Source: JAPHTQ01 sp050287105
GTDB lineage: Bacteria > Pseudomonadota > Gammaproteobacteria > Thiohalomonadales > Thiohalomonadaceae
Reading direction: 5' to 3'
Assembly: GCA_050287105.1 (NCBI GenBank)
Contig: JBNKBG010000086.1
Location: 1 to 10,135 of the forward strand
Length of the DNA stretch: 10,135 nucleotides
Both the position numbers and the translations under genes were made by a program. Shown here in pieces: positions 1 to 6,375 of the stretch (position 1 is the stretch's first letter; each line of letters opens with the position of its first letter). Under the pieces are notes generated by a model that was not told the DNA's origin, did not search any database, and worked only from the letters and a program-made list of their open reading frames with translations.

Positions 1-2006
1 CGCAGGTAATTCAGAAAGGTGCCGAACCGGTTCTGAACCCTGCCGGTGTCACTCTGAGCTACTCTGCTGCCTCCAATCCCGGCGATCCCATTCTCAACAA
101 GGCCGGCGTGTTCAGCGGTGTAAAGAAAGACGGCAGCACTTACAAAACCAATTTCTGGGAGACGGTTGCCAAAGGCTCCTATGATGCCTTCTATCCTGCC
201 GTTGTCTCACTCTCCACCACGACCACCGACATCAGCTTGCCGGTTCCCAATCTGACCGAACTCTATTTTGGTCCCGATGGACGCGTGAACAGTGGTGACG
301 AGTATCTGGTTGCAGCACAGCATGCGATGCCGGGATTGGCTAATCCCTACATCGTCAACGATCCGCAACTGGTGCAGGAGTATTACGCGGACAAACCGTT
401 TTTCGTTAACTTCCCGTTCGGCTATGTCGCGGACAACGTTAACTGGTTCGAAGCCGCGGGCATTCCTTTCACCGCCTTCGATGACTACGGTCGCGAGAAT
501 CCCTATCCGCTGGTACGGGTCGAGGCACACAGCGGCAGCAACGTCGTCGCTACCATCGATACGGTGCTGCCAATATCCGGTGAGGCAAGTTGCGCCAGTT
601 GCCACGCCGATGCGGCGGATGTGCAACAGAGCCGCACCGATCAACCGGCCCAGGCACTGCTTGCCGCAGGTCTGCCGGTGGCAACAAGTCTTGATGATCC
701 GGACAGCAACATGCCGAACAAGGTCAGTGTTGAATACGCATCCGACATCAACGTACTGCGCCTGCATGACCTCAAGCACGGCAGCAATTATGTCGACACC
801 GCCAATAACGCCACACCGTGCGACATCACCGCCAACAACGGTAACGGCGATGCAAGCTGCCTGACCAATCTGGCGCTGGTGCAGGACAAACCGGTGGTCT
901 GTCAGGTGTGCCACTACACCCCGGCACTCGACCTGGCGCAGGTCGGACCGCAAGCGGGTGCGCCGGGCACCGATGCCAACGGTCGCAACCAGTTGGCGCA
1001 TCAGTCCAACTCACGTGTGATGCACAACCACCACGGCGGCATGACCGATCTGTTCCCGTCGATGCCTGCGCCGATTCAGGACAGCAGCGGTGCGATCACC
1101 AACCAGAACGAGCGTCTCGCCGCACTGGATCAAACCTGTTACTCCTGCCACCCGGGCAGAGATACCCAGTGTCTGCGTGGCGCGATGTTCAACGGCGGCA
1201 TGTTGTGTAACGACTGCCACGGTGACATGCAACAGGTCGGTGCCGACTTCTCTGCTGGTGTCTCGCCGAGCAATCCCGGTGCCTTCATTCTCGGTCAGGG
1301 CAACTTCTACGACCCGAACAGCAGCCAACCGCGTGTACCGTGGGCCAACGAACCGGGTTGCGGCTCCTGCCACACCGGCGATGCCAGCGGCAACCTGACC
1401 AACCGTCTCGGTACCCTGGTTAACACCGTCGACACCCACGGCAACAGCGACGGCATCCGTCTGCGTCAGGCCTACCTGAACGGCGACGCCAAGGCGACGC
1501 CCATCGTGCCGACCAACAAGCGCTTCGCTGAGCCGGCGATCCCCGCTTCGTTTAACGGCTTCGCCAACCCCGGTGCCGGCAATCCGAAACTCTATCGGGT
1601 CAGTACCGGTCACGGCGGCGTGTTCTGCGAAGCGTGCCACGGCGCAACCCACGCCGAATGGCCGAACGCCAATCCGAATGCCAACGACAACGTCGCCGCC
1701 AATCAGTTGCAGGGCCATAGCGGCACCATCGTCGAGTGCAGCGTCTGTCACGATAATGCAATGGACAGCCGCAATACTTTAGATGGTCCGCACGGCATGC
1801 ACCCGGTCGGTGAAAGCACCAGCTTTGCCCGTGGCGGTCACGAAAACATGGCCAAGAGCGACTCAGCCGCCTGTGCCATCTGTCACGGCCCCGGTAGTCG
1901 CGGCAGTAATCAGGGCACGGTGCTCTCCCTGGCCAAAGCGGATCGCAACCTGCGCGGCACCATCGTGCATAAAGGTGAACCGGTCGGCTGCTCGGTCTGT
2001 CACTAA
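1..2006 (+). CDS. Large periplasmic multihaem cytochrome c, C-terminal part (9 CXXCH visible), 5'-truncated
   Basis: The frame is open from base 3 to the TAA at 2004-2006, so the true start lies outside the window; the GTG at 108 is only an internal codon. About 667 residues are visible. Nine c-type haem motifs are present: CASCH (591), CQVCH (900), CYSCH (1137), CNDCH (1206), CGSCH (1359), CEACH (1626), CSVCH (1737), CAICH (1872) and CSVCH (1989). The first ~195 visible residues lack haem sites and contain aromatic-rich stretches such as FPFGYVADNVNWF; haem spacing downstream is wide (23 to 103 codons), with extra histidines (HNHHGG near 1023) that could be distal ligands. CXXCH haems are attached in the periplasm, so an exported electron carrier or redox enzyme is expected. 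The last haem motif ends on the final residue before the stop. Terminator hairpins follow at once. The subfamily and electron partner are not recognised. The multihaem call is certain; the specific role is unknown. Confidence 0.93.
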   Translation, partial: QVIQKGAEPVLNPAGVTLSYSAASNPGDPILNKAGVFSGVKKDGSTYKTNFWETVAKGSYDAFYPAVVSLSTTTTDISLPVPNLTELYFGPDGRVNSGDEYLVAAQHAMPGLANPYIVNDPQLVQEYYADKPFFVNFPFGYVADNVNWFEAAGIPFTAFDDYGRENPYPLVRVEAHSGSNVVATIDTVLPISGEASCASCHADAADVQQSRTDQPAQALLAAGLPVATSLDDPDSNMPNKVSVEYASDINVLRLHDLKHGSNYVDTANNATPCDITANNGNGDASCLTNLALVQDKPVVCQVCHYTPALDLAQVGPQAGAPGTDANGRNQLAHQSNSRVMHNHHGGMTDLFPSMPAPIQDSSGAITNQNERLAALDQTCYSCHPGRDTQCLRGAMFNGGMLCNDCHGDMQQVGADFSAGVSPSNPGAFILGQGNFYDPNSSQPRVPWANEPGCGSCHTGDASGNLTNRLGTLVNTVDTHGNSDGIRLRQAYLNGDAKATPIVPTNKRFAEPAIPASFNGFANPGAGNPKLYRVSTGHGGVFCEACHGATHAEWPNANPNANDNVAANQLQGHSGTIVECSVCHDNAMDSRNTLDGPHGMHPVGESTSFARGGHENMAKSDSAACAICHGPGSRGSNQGTVLSLAKADRNLRGTIVHKGEPVGCSVCH

Positions 2007-2023
2007 CCCCCCAGATGTACCAA

Positions 2024-2041
2024 AGCGGGCGCATGCCCGCT
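2024..2041. repeat. Perfect 7-bp inverted repeat (hairpin, GCAT loop)
   Basis: AGCGGGCGCATGCCCGCT: arms AGCGGGC and GCCCGCT around a 4-nt loop, 17 nt after the cytochrome stop codon. No T-run follows directly, so alone it is not an intrinsic terminator, but it sits 8 nt before the terminator hairpin at 2050. The GCGGGC...GCCCGC core resembles the REP-type palindromes scattered in gammaproteobacterial intergenic regions; that link is an inference. Confidence 0.7.
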
Positions 2042-2049
2042 CCTCCTCA

Positions 2050-2080
2050 GCCCCGTGGGTTTTCTACGGGGCTTTTTTTT
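2050..2080 (+). terminator. Rho-independent terminator of the cytochrome gene
   Basis: Perfect 7-bp stem GCCCCGT (2050-2056) / ACGGGGC (2066-2072), 9-nt loop, followed at once by eight T (2073-2080). It lies 43 nt after the cytochrome stop and about 110 nt before the dikinase start, so it should separate the two transcripts and the dikinase would need its own promoter in 2081-2180. I see no convincing -35/-10 pair there. Confidence 0.9.
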
Positions 2081-2177
2081 ACTACCGCGGCAACATCCAG
2101 TGGTAAACACCCTTTCATGGCGAAAAGTAGCTATTTCATCTGGTTGAGTCTAAAAATAGTGGACACGGATTATCGAT

Positions 2178-2181
2178 GGAG
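2178..2181 (+). promoter_or_regulatory. ppdK: Ribosome binding site fixing the dikinase start
   Basis: GGAG ends 10 nt before the ATG at 2192. The frame is open upstream to an ATG at 2015, but that would begin inside the cytochrome terminator region and add 59 residues with no resemblance to the family, so 2192 is the better start. Confidence 0.65.
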
Positions 2182-2191
2182 TTGGAAACAG

Positions 2192-4960
2192 ATGAGTCAT
2201 AAGCAGCATGTTTTTTCTTTTCACAAGGGCGACGGCAAGAACAAGAAACTGCTTGGAGGCAAGGGAGCCAATCTCTGTGAGATGACTCAGTTTGGTCTCA
2301 ACGTCCCGCCAGGTTTTGTGATCTCCACCGAGGCGTGTCTCGACTATCTCGCCAATGAAGCCAAAACCCTGCCTGCCGATCTCCTCGAGGATGTCAAAGC
2401 GCACATGGCCGAAGTGGAAAATGCCACCGGCAAAGGTTTTGGCGATGCCAATAATCCGCTGCTGGTTTCGGTTCGCTCCGGTTCGGCAATGTCGATGCCC
2501 GGCATGATGGACACCATTCTTAATCTCGGTCTCAACAGTCAGACACTAAAAGGTGTCATTGCGCAGACCGGTGACGAACGCTTCGGCTACGACGCCTATC
2601 GCCGCTTCATTCAGCTTTTCGGCAAGGTAGCGCTGGGGGTACCGGACGAACAGTTCGACGAAGCCTTTGAAGCGGTCAAACAGAATGCCCATGTGAATGA
2701 GGACGTCGGTCTGTCGGCCAACGATCTCAAAGAGATCAGCGAGCGTTTTCTCAAGGCCGTCGAACAACACACCGGCCGTCCCTTTCCGGAAGATCCTTAT
2801 GCCCAGTTGGAGATCGCCATCAAGGCGGTGTTTGGCTCCTGGGGTGGCAAGCGCGCCGTGGACTATCGACGTCAGTTCAACATTACACCGGATATGGCCA
2901 ACGGCACCGCTGTGAATGTCTGCACCATGGTCTTCGGCAACCGGGGTAATGACTCCGCCACCGGTGTCGCCTTTACGCGCAATCCAGCCACCGGCGAGAA
3001 CAAACTCTACGGTGAGTACCTGGTAAATGCCCAGGGCGAGGATGTGGTGGCGGGTATCCGTACTCCCAAACCCATTGCACGCCTGAGCGAGGAGATGCCG
3101 GAGATGGCGAAACAGCTCGAAGAGCTGCGGCAGAAACTCGAGCTCCACTATAAAGAGATCCAGGATTTTGAATTCACCATCGAACGCGGCACGCTCTACT
3201 GTCTGCAAACCCGCAACGGCAAAATGAATGCCACCGCCATGGTGCGCACCTCGGTGGAGATGGTCGATGAGGGATTAATTAGCAAAGAGCAGGCGCTTCT
3301 GCGTATCGCCCCAAGCTATCTGGAGCAGATGCTCTATCCCCGTCTCGACAGCCAGTTCAAAGGTGAACCCATCGCTCAGGGTCTGCCTGCTTCGCCCGGT
3401 GCCGCGAGTGGTCTGGCGGTGTTCGATGCCGACCGCGCCGAACTAATGGGTAAAGACCAGGGACTCAAGGTCATCCTGGTACGCGAAGAGACCAAGCCGG
3501 AAGACATCCACGGATTTTTTGCCTCACAGGGAATACTCACCAGCCGTGGCGGCAAGACCTCACACGCGGCGGTGGTTGCCCGTGGCATGGGCAAACCCTG
3601 CGTTGCCGGTGCCGAAGGGATCAGTGTTGATGTGCAACGACGTGAGGCACTGGCCGGTGGCGTCGTGATCCGTGAAGGCGACATGATCACCCTCGACGGC
3701 AGCAGCGGCAATGTCTTCCTGGGTGATATCCCGATGGTGGAACCCGATTTCTCCGAAGAACTTAACCGGCTTCTGCGCTGGGCCGACGATGCCGCCTATC
3801 TGCGCGTGATGGCCAACGCCGATACCGCCGCCGATGCCAGCAGGGCACTAAAATATGGTGCAGTCGGGATCGGCCTGTGCCGCACCGAACGCATGTTCAA
3901 TTCGGTAGAACGCCTGCCCGTGGTGATCGAGATGATCGTGGCCGACACCCCGGCGCAACGTCAGTCGGCACTGGACAAACTGCTGCCGATGCAACGTAGC
4001 GACTTCAAGGCGATCCTCGAAGTGATGTCGCCACGACCGGTGACCATCCGCCTTCTTGATCCGCCAATCCATGAATTCCTGCCCAGCGAATCTCAGTTGC
4101 TGACCGATCTGGAAGAGCTGCGTCATCTGAGCACCTCCGTGCGTGGCATGAATGTACTGGCAGGTAGCCTGATGTTGCTGAAGGACGCGGCCCATGCCAA
4201 AGATGAGGCGGACGCCCTGCGCCATCTGATCGATGAGAGTCTCGTGGANCAGGCCATTGAAAAGAAAGAGATGATGCTGCGCAAGCTACGCACCCTGACC
4301 GAGACCAACCCGATGCTGGGACATCGCGGTGTGCGCCTGGGCATCACCTTCCCCGAGATCTACAGCATGCAGATCCGTGCCATTCTCGAAGCCGCTGCCG
4401 AATGCGCCGCCAGGGATATTGAAGTCCATCCGCAGATTATGGTGCCTCAGGTATGTACCGCCGAAGAGTTGAAACTGGTGAAGGCCATGGTGGACCGGAT
4501 TCGTGCCGAGGTAGAGAAGGCATCAGGACAGAAACTGAATTTCCGCTTTGGCAGCATGATCGAGGTAGTGCGTGCCTGCATGCGCGCTGACACCCTGGCG
4601 GAAGAGGCGGAGTTCTTCTCTTTCGGTACCAACGACCTTACCCAGGCCACCTTCTCCTTCTCCCGCGAGGATGCGGAGAACAAGTTCCTGCCTCTCTACA
4701 ATCAGGTTGGCATCCTTAAAGACAATCCCTTCGAAGTACTCGATGAAAAAGGGGTTGGCAAGTTGATGCAACTGGCCGTGGAGTGGGGGCGTAGCGTGAA
4801 GCCTGATCTTAGCGTTGGCATTTGCGGTGAACACGGTGGACATCCCAGTTCCATTGCCTTCTGCCACAAGGCCGGCCTGAACTACGTCTCCTGCTCGGCG
4901 CCGCGGGTACCCGTGGCAAGGCTGGCGGCTGCACACGCCAAATTACTGGCCACCCAGTAA
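2192..4960 (+). CDS. ppdK: Pyruvate, phosphate dikinase
   Basis: Cytoplasmic enzyme interconverting pyruvate + ATP + Pi and PEP + AMP + PPi. About 922 residues. The N-terminal ATP-grasp part starts with GGKGANL near residue 24. The swivelling phosphohistidine domain carries GGKTSHAAVVARG, with catalytic His458. The C-terminal PEP/pyruvate barrel has LCRTER (Arg564), IRLLDPPIHEFLP (Arg620), MIEVVRA (Glu791), SFGTNDLTQ (Asn814, Asp815) and GICGEHGGHPSS (Cys878). These correspond to His455, Arg561, Arg617, Glu745, Asn768/Asp769 and Cys831 of the Clostridium symbiosum enzyme. The offset jumps from +3 to +46 between Arg620 and Glu791, so about 43 extra residues lie between HEFLPS and NPMLGHRG. Codon 686 is GAN (N at 4249), so the residue is Asp or Glu. 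The usual GG(D/E)PSS reads GGHPSS and IEVPRA reads IEVVRA. It is transcribed alone and convergent with acr3. All catalytic residues are intact. The direction in the cell cannot be read from sequence; next to a 2-oxoacid:ferredoxin oxidoreductase, PEP formation is plausible. Confidence 0.96.
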   Translation: MSHKQHVFSFHKGDGKNKKLLGGKGANLCEMTQFGLNVPPGFVISTEACLDYLANEAKTLPADLLEDVKAHMAEVENATGKGFGDANNPLLVSVRSGSAMSMPGMMDTILNLGLNSQTLKGVIAQTGDERFGYDAYRRFIQLFGKVALGVPDEQFDEAFEAVKQNAHVNEDVGLSANDLKEISERFLKAVEQHTGRPFPEDPYAQLEIAIKAVFGSWGGKRAVDYRRQFNITPDMANGTAVNVCTMVFGNRGNDSATGVAFTRNPATGENKLYGEYLVNAQGEDVVAGIRTPKPIARLSEEMPEMAKQLEELRQKLELHYKEIQDFEFTIERGTLYCLQTRNGKMNATAMVRTSVEMVDEGLISKEQALLRIAPSYLEQMLYPRLDSQFKGEPIAQGLPASPGAASGLAVFDADRAELMGKDQGLKVILVREETKPEDIHGFFASQGILTSRGGKTSHAAVVARGMGKPCVAGAEGISVDVQRREALAGGVVIREGDMITLDGSSGNVFLGDIPMVEPDFSEELNRLLRWADDAAYLRVMANADTAADASRALKYGAVGIGLCRTERMFNSVERLPVVIEMIVADTPAQRQSALDKLLPMQRSDFKAILEVMSPRPVTIRLLDPPIHEFLPSESQLLTDLEELRHLSTSVRGMNVLAGSLMLLKDAAHAKDEADALRHLIDESLVXQAIEKKEMMLRKLRTLTETNPMLGHRGVRLGITFPEIYSMQIRAILEAAAECAARDIEVHPQIMVPQVCTAEELKLVKAMVDRIRAEVEKASGQKLNFRFGSMIEVVRACMRADTLAEEAEFFSFGTNDLTQATFSFSREDAENKFLPLYNQVGILKDNPFEVLDEKGVGKLMQLAVEWGRSVKPDLSVGICGEHGGHPSSIAFCHKAGLNYVSCSAPRVPVARLAAAHAKLLATQ

Positions 4961-4978
4961 CGCAGCTTCTAATCTGTT

Positions 4979-5012
4979 GCAGGGTGGGTAAGCCGTACTT
5001 TGCCCACCCTGC
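4979..5012. repeat. Perfect 10-bp inverted repeat between convergent genes, possible bidirectional terminator
   Basis: GCAGGGTGGG (4979-4988) pairs perfectly with CCCACCCTGC (5003-5012) around a 14-nt loop. It fills the 62-nt gap between the dikinase stop (4960) and the acr3 stop (5023), where both transcripts should end. No T-run follows on either strand, so it is not a classic intrinsic terminator. GGGTGGGC-type palindromes are a common dispersed intergenic element in gammaproteobacteria, which is the alternative reading (inference from memory). Confidence 0.7.
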
Positions 5013-5022
5013 CTTCTCACTG

Positions 5023-6102
5023 TTATCGACTGGCGATCCCGGCCTCGTACCACTCCTTGCTTCGATTAACCACCTTCACCACCAATAACATCACCGGCAC
5101 TTCGATCAACACACCGACCACGGTCGCCAGTGCTGCGCCCGAGTCGAAACCAAACAGCGAGATCGCTGCAGCCACTGCCAACTCGAAAAAATTGGAAGCG
5201 CCAATCAGCGCCGAGGGGCAGGCGATATTATGTTTCTCTCCCACCTTACGGTTTAGCCAGTAGGCCAACGATGAGTTGAAGAAGACCTGGATCAGGATCG
5301 GCACGGCAAGCAGCACAATGATCAACGGCTGTTTGATGATCGCTTCCCCCTGAAAAGCGAACAACAGGATCAGCGTTGCCAGCAACGCGATGATGGAAAG
5401 CTGGCCGAGTGTCGCCAGGGTCGCATCCAGTTTCTCCTGCCCCTGTTTTAACAGGTAACTGCGCCAGAGTTGGGCAAGAATCACCGGAATGAGAATATAA
5501 AGCACCACCGAGGTAATCAACGTATCCCACGGTACGATAATGGCCGAGAGACCGAGCAGTAGGCCAACGATGGGAGCGAAAGCGATGATCATGATGGTGT
5601 CATTGAGCGCCACCTGCGTCAGGGTAAAAACCGGATCCCCATCGGTGAGGCGACTCCAGACAAAAACCATCGCCGTACAGGGTGCAGCAGCCAGCAGGAT
5701 CAATCCAGCCACATAGCTGTCCAGTTGTTCGGCGGGAAGTAATGGCGCAAACCAGTGACGAATGAAGAGCCAGGCCAGCAGTGCCATGGAAAAAGGCTTG
5801 ACCGCCCAGTTAACGAACAGGGTCACACCGATACCGCGCCAGTGCGCCTTAACCTGATGTAACGCACCGAAGTCGACCTTCATTAACATCGGGATAATCA
5901 TCACCCAGATCAGCAGCCCCACCGGAAGATTGACCTGCGCCACCTCCATGCGACCTAGCAACTGAAACGGCATGGGTAGAAGTTGGCCCAACCCCACCCC
6001 AACGACAATGCATAGCGCTACCCAGAAACTGAGCCAGCGTTCAAAAACACCCATCGGCGCACCCGCAGCACGTTTGGCCGTCGTTTCGCATTGCGCACTC
6101 AT
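5023..6102 (-). CDS. acr3: Arsenite efflux transporter, Acr3 family
   Basis: Inner-membrane arsenite (As(III)) exporter driven by the proton motive force. 359 residues, normal for Acr3, with about ten hydrophobic segments between residues 25 and 343. Family signatures are present: AAPCTAMVFVWS with the essential cysteine at Cys142, ALNDTIM near 165, VFFNSSLAYWLNRK near 273, and CPSALIGASNFFELAVA with the conserved Glu307. The ATG at 6102 is preceded by GAGG (plus-strand 6112-6115) 9 nt away; Met17 is a weaker alternative. The start overlaps, as ATGA, the stop of the arsC-like relic at 6099-6179, suggesting translational coupling. No complete arsC or arsR is in the window, so the transporter appears to be an orphan of a once larger ars operon, possibly co-transcribed with the upstream LysR gene. 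The protein shows no sign of decay. Confidence 0.95.
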   Translation of the reverse strand: MSAQCETTAKRAAGAPMGVFERWLSFWVALCIVVGVGLGQLLPMPFQLLGRMEVAQVNLPVGLLIWVMIIPMLMKVDFGALHQVKAHWRGIGVTLFVNWAVKPFSMALLAWLFIRHWFAPLLPAEQLDSYVAGLILLAAAPCTAMVFVWSRLTDGDPVFTLTQVALNDTIMIIAFAPIVGLLLGLSAIIVPWDTLITSVVLYILIPVILAQLWRSYLLKQGQEKLDATLATLGQLSIIALLATLILLFAFQGEAIIKQPLIIVLLAVPILIQVFFNSSLAYWLNRKVGEKHNIACPSALIGASNFFELAVAAAISLFGFDSGAALATVVGVLIEVPVMLLVVKVVNRSKEWYEAGIASR

Positions 6103-6179
6103 AATTCGAACGCCTCAGCTATTTGTGTATGACCGGAGTTATCGGTACAGAGGATTAAAACCGTAGTTAGTTTATTCAT
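6099..6179 (-). pseudogene. Truncated ArsC / low-molecular-weight phosphatase-type N-terminus, overlapping the acr3 start
   Basis: A 26-codon frame, ATG at 6179 and TGA at 6101-6099, contains VLILCTDNSGHTQIAEAF. This matches the start of LMW-phosphatase-fold arsenate reductases, roughly VLFLCTxNSxRSQMAEA: beta strand, CxxN-S P-loop, then Q-x-A-E helix. The P-loop arginine of C-x5-R is His here (CTDNSGH), and the remaining ~100 residues of an ArsC are missing, so it cannot be an active reductase. Its TGA overlaps the acr3 ATG (ATGA), and its GCT GAG GCG codons hold the acr3 Shine-Dalgarno GAGG. AGGA lies 4 nt before its own ATG. I infer a relic of an arsC once upstream of acr3, kept because it carries the acr3 translation start; a short coupled leader peptide is the alternative. 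The similarity covers only about 20 residues. Confidence 0.6.
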
Positions 6180-6276
6180 AGCGTCCTGTTGGCAGTTCCG
6201 GGAGAATGGGATAAGGACATCCAATATAAACACCACCGCCATCGTAGCAAATGATGAATCTCTGTCTGCGTCCCAT
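6172..6276 (-). CDS. Possible 34-residue hypothetical micro-ORF upstream of the arsC relic
   Basis: ATG at 6276 with GGGGA 4 nt upstream; TAA at 6174-6172. It overlaps the start of the arsC-like relic by 8 nt (ATGAATAA), giving a chain of three overlapping frames ending in acr3. The frame stays open upstream to a TAA at 6345-6343, so a longer product from TTG at 6324 (50 residues) is possible. The peptide is basic at its start (MGRRQR), then has CYDGGGVYIGCPYP with two cysteines, then LPELPTGRYE. No family is recognised. It could be a leader peptide, a microprotein or a chance frame in decayed DNA. Confidence 0.22.
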   Translation of the reverse strand: MGRRQRFIICYDGGGVYIGCPYPILPELPTGRYE

Positions 6277-6298
6277 CAGTTCCCCACTTAACAACCAC

Positions 6299-6329
6299 TT
6301 CGCAACGAAATTCTCATTCCGCAACGGAA
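6299..6329. promoter_or_regulatory. Two tandem CAA-centred palindromes, possible operator
   Basis: TTCG-CAA-CGAA (6299-6309) and TTCCG-CAA-CGGAA (6317-6329) share the core TTC(C)GCAACG(G)AA and have centres 19 nt apart, about two helical turns. They lie in the 273-nt gap (6103-6375) between LysR and acr3, about 200 nt upstream of the acr3 start. The arrangement suggests a dimeric regulator binding two adjacent sites on one face of the helix. No regulator is assigned and no -10/-35 pair is clear beside them. The rest of this gap holds the two short frames described separately and a small hairpin. Confidence 0.4.
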
Positions 6330-6336
6330 CAGCATA

Positions 6337-6353
6337 AACTCCTTACAGGAGTT
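6337..6353. repeat. Small inverted repeat after the LysR gene
   Basis: AACTCC (6337-6342) and GGAGTT (6348-6353) form a perfect 6-bp stem with a 5-nt loop, 22 nt after the LysR stop on the minus strand. No T-run follows, so termination is doubtful and read-through from LysR into acr3 remains possible. On the minus strand the second arm supplies AAGGAG just before an ATG at 6335, which opens only a 15-codon frame. Confidence 0.4.
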
Positions 6354-6375
6354 GCCAGAGATTGTCAGTCCAGAG

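Noticed and set aside
207..1751. Long antisense frames (264 and 246 codons) opposite the multihaem cytochrome
   Set aside because: They mirror the GC-rich coding frame of the cytochrome, have no recognisable domains or good Shine-Dalgarno sites, and translate to low-complexity Val/Ala/Gly/Arg strings.
2144..2173. TTGAGT / GATTAT as a dikinase promoter
   Set aside because: The -10 matches only four of six, the spacer is 18 nt, and transcription would begin on top of the Shine-Dalgarno sequence at 2178-2181.
2015..2191. N-terminal extension of the dikinase from the ATG at 2015
   Set aside because: It would start before the cytochrome terminator hairpin and include its T-run as codons; the added 59 residues do not look like the family, and GGAG lies 10 nt before the ATG at 2192.
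6333..6350. AAGGAG plus ATG at 6335 (minus strand) as a small gene start
   Set aside because: The frame ends after 15 codons, the spacing is only 3 nt, and the AAGGAG is part of a hairpin arm; no evidence of coding.
6172..6375. Sigma-54 promoter upstream of acr3, suggested by tandem palindromes typical of enhancer sites
   Set aside because: No GG-N10-GC element of the right form was found on the minus strand; CTGGCA near 6356 lacks the matching GC at -12.
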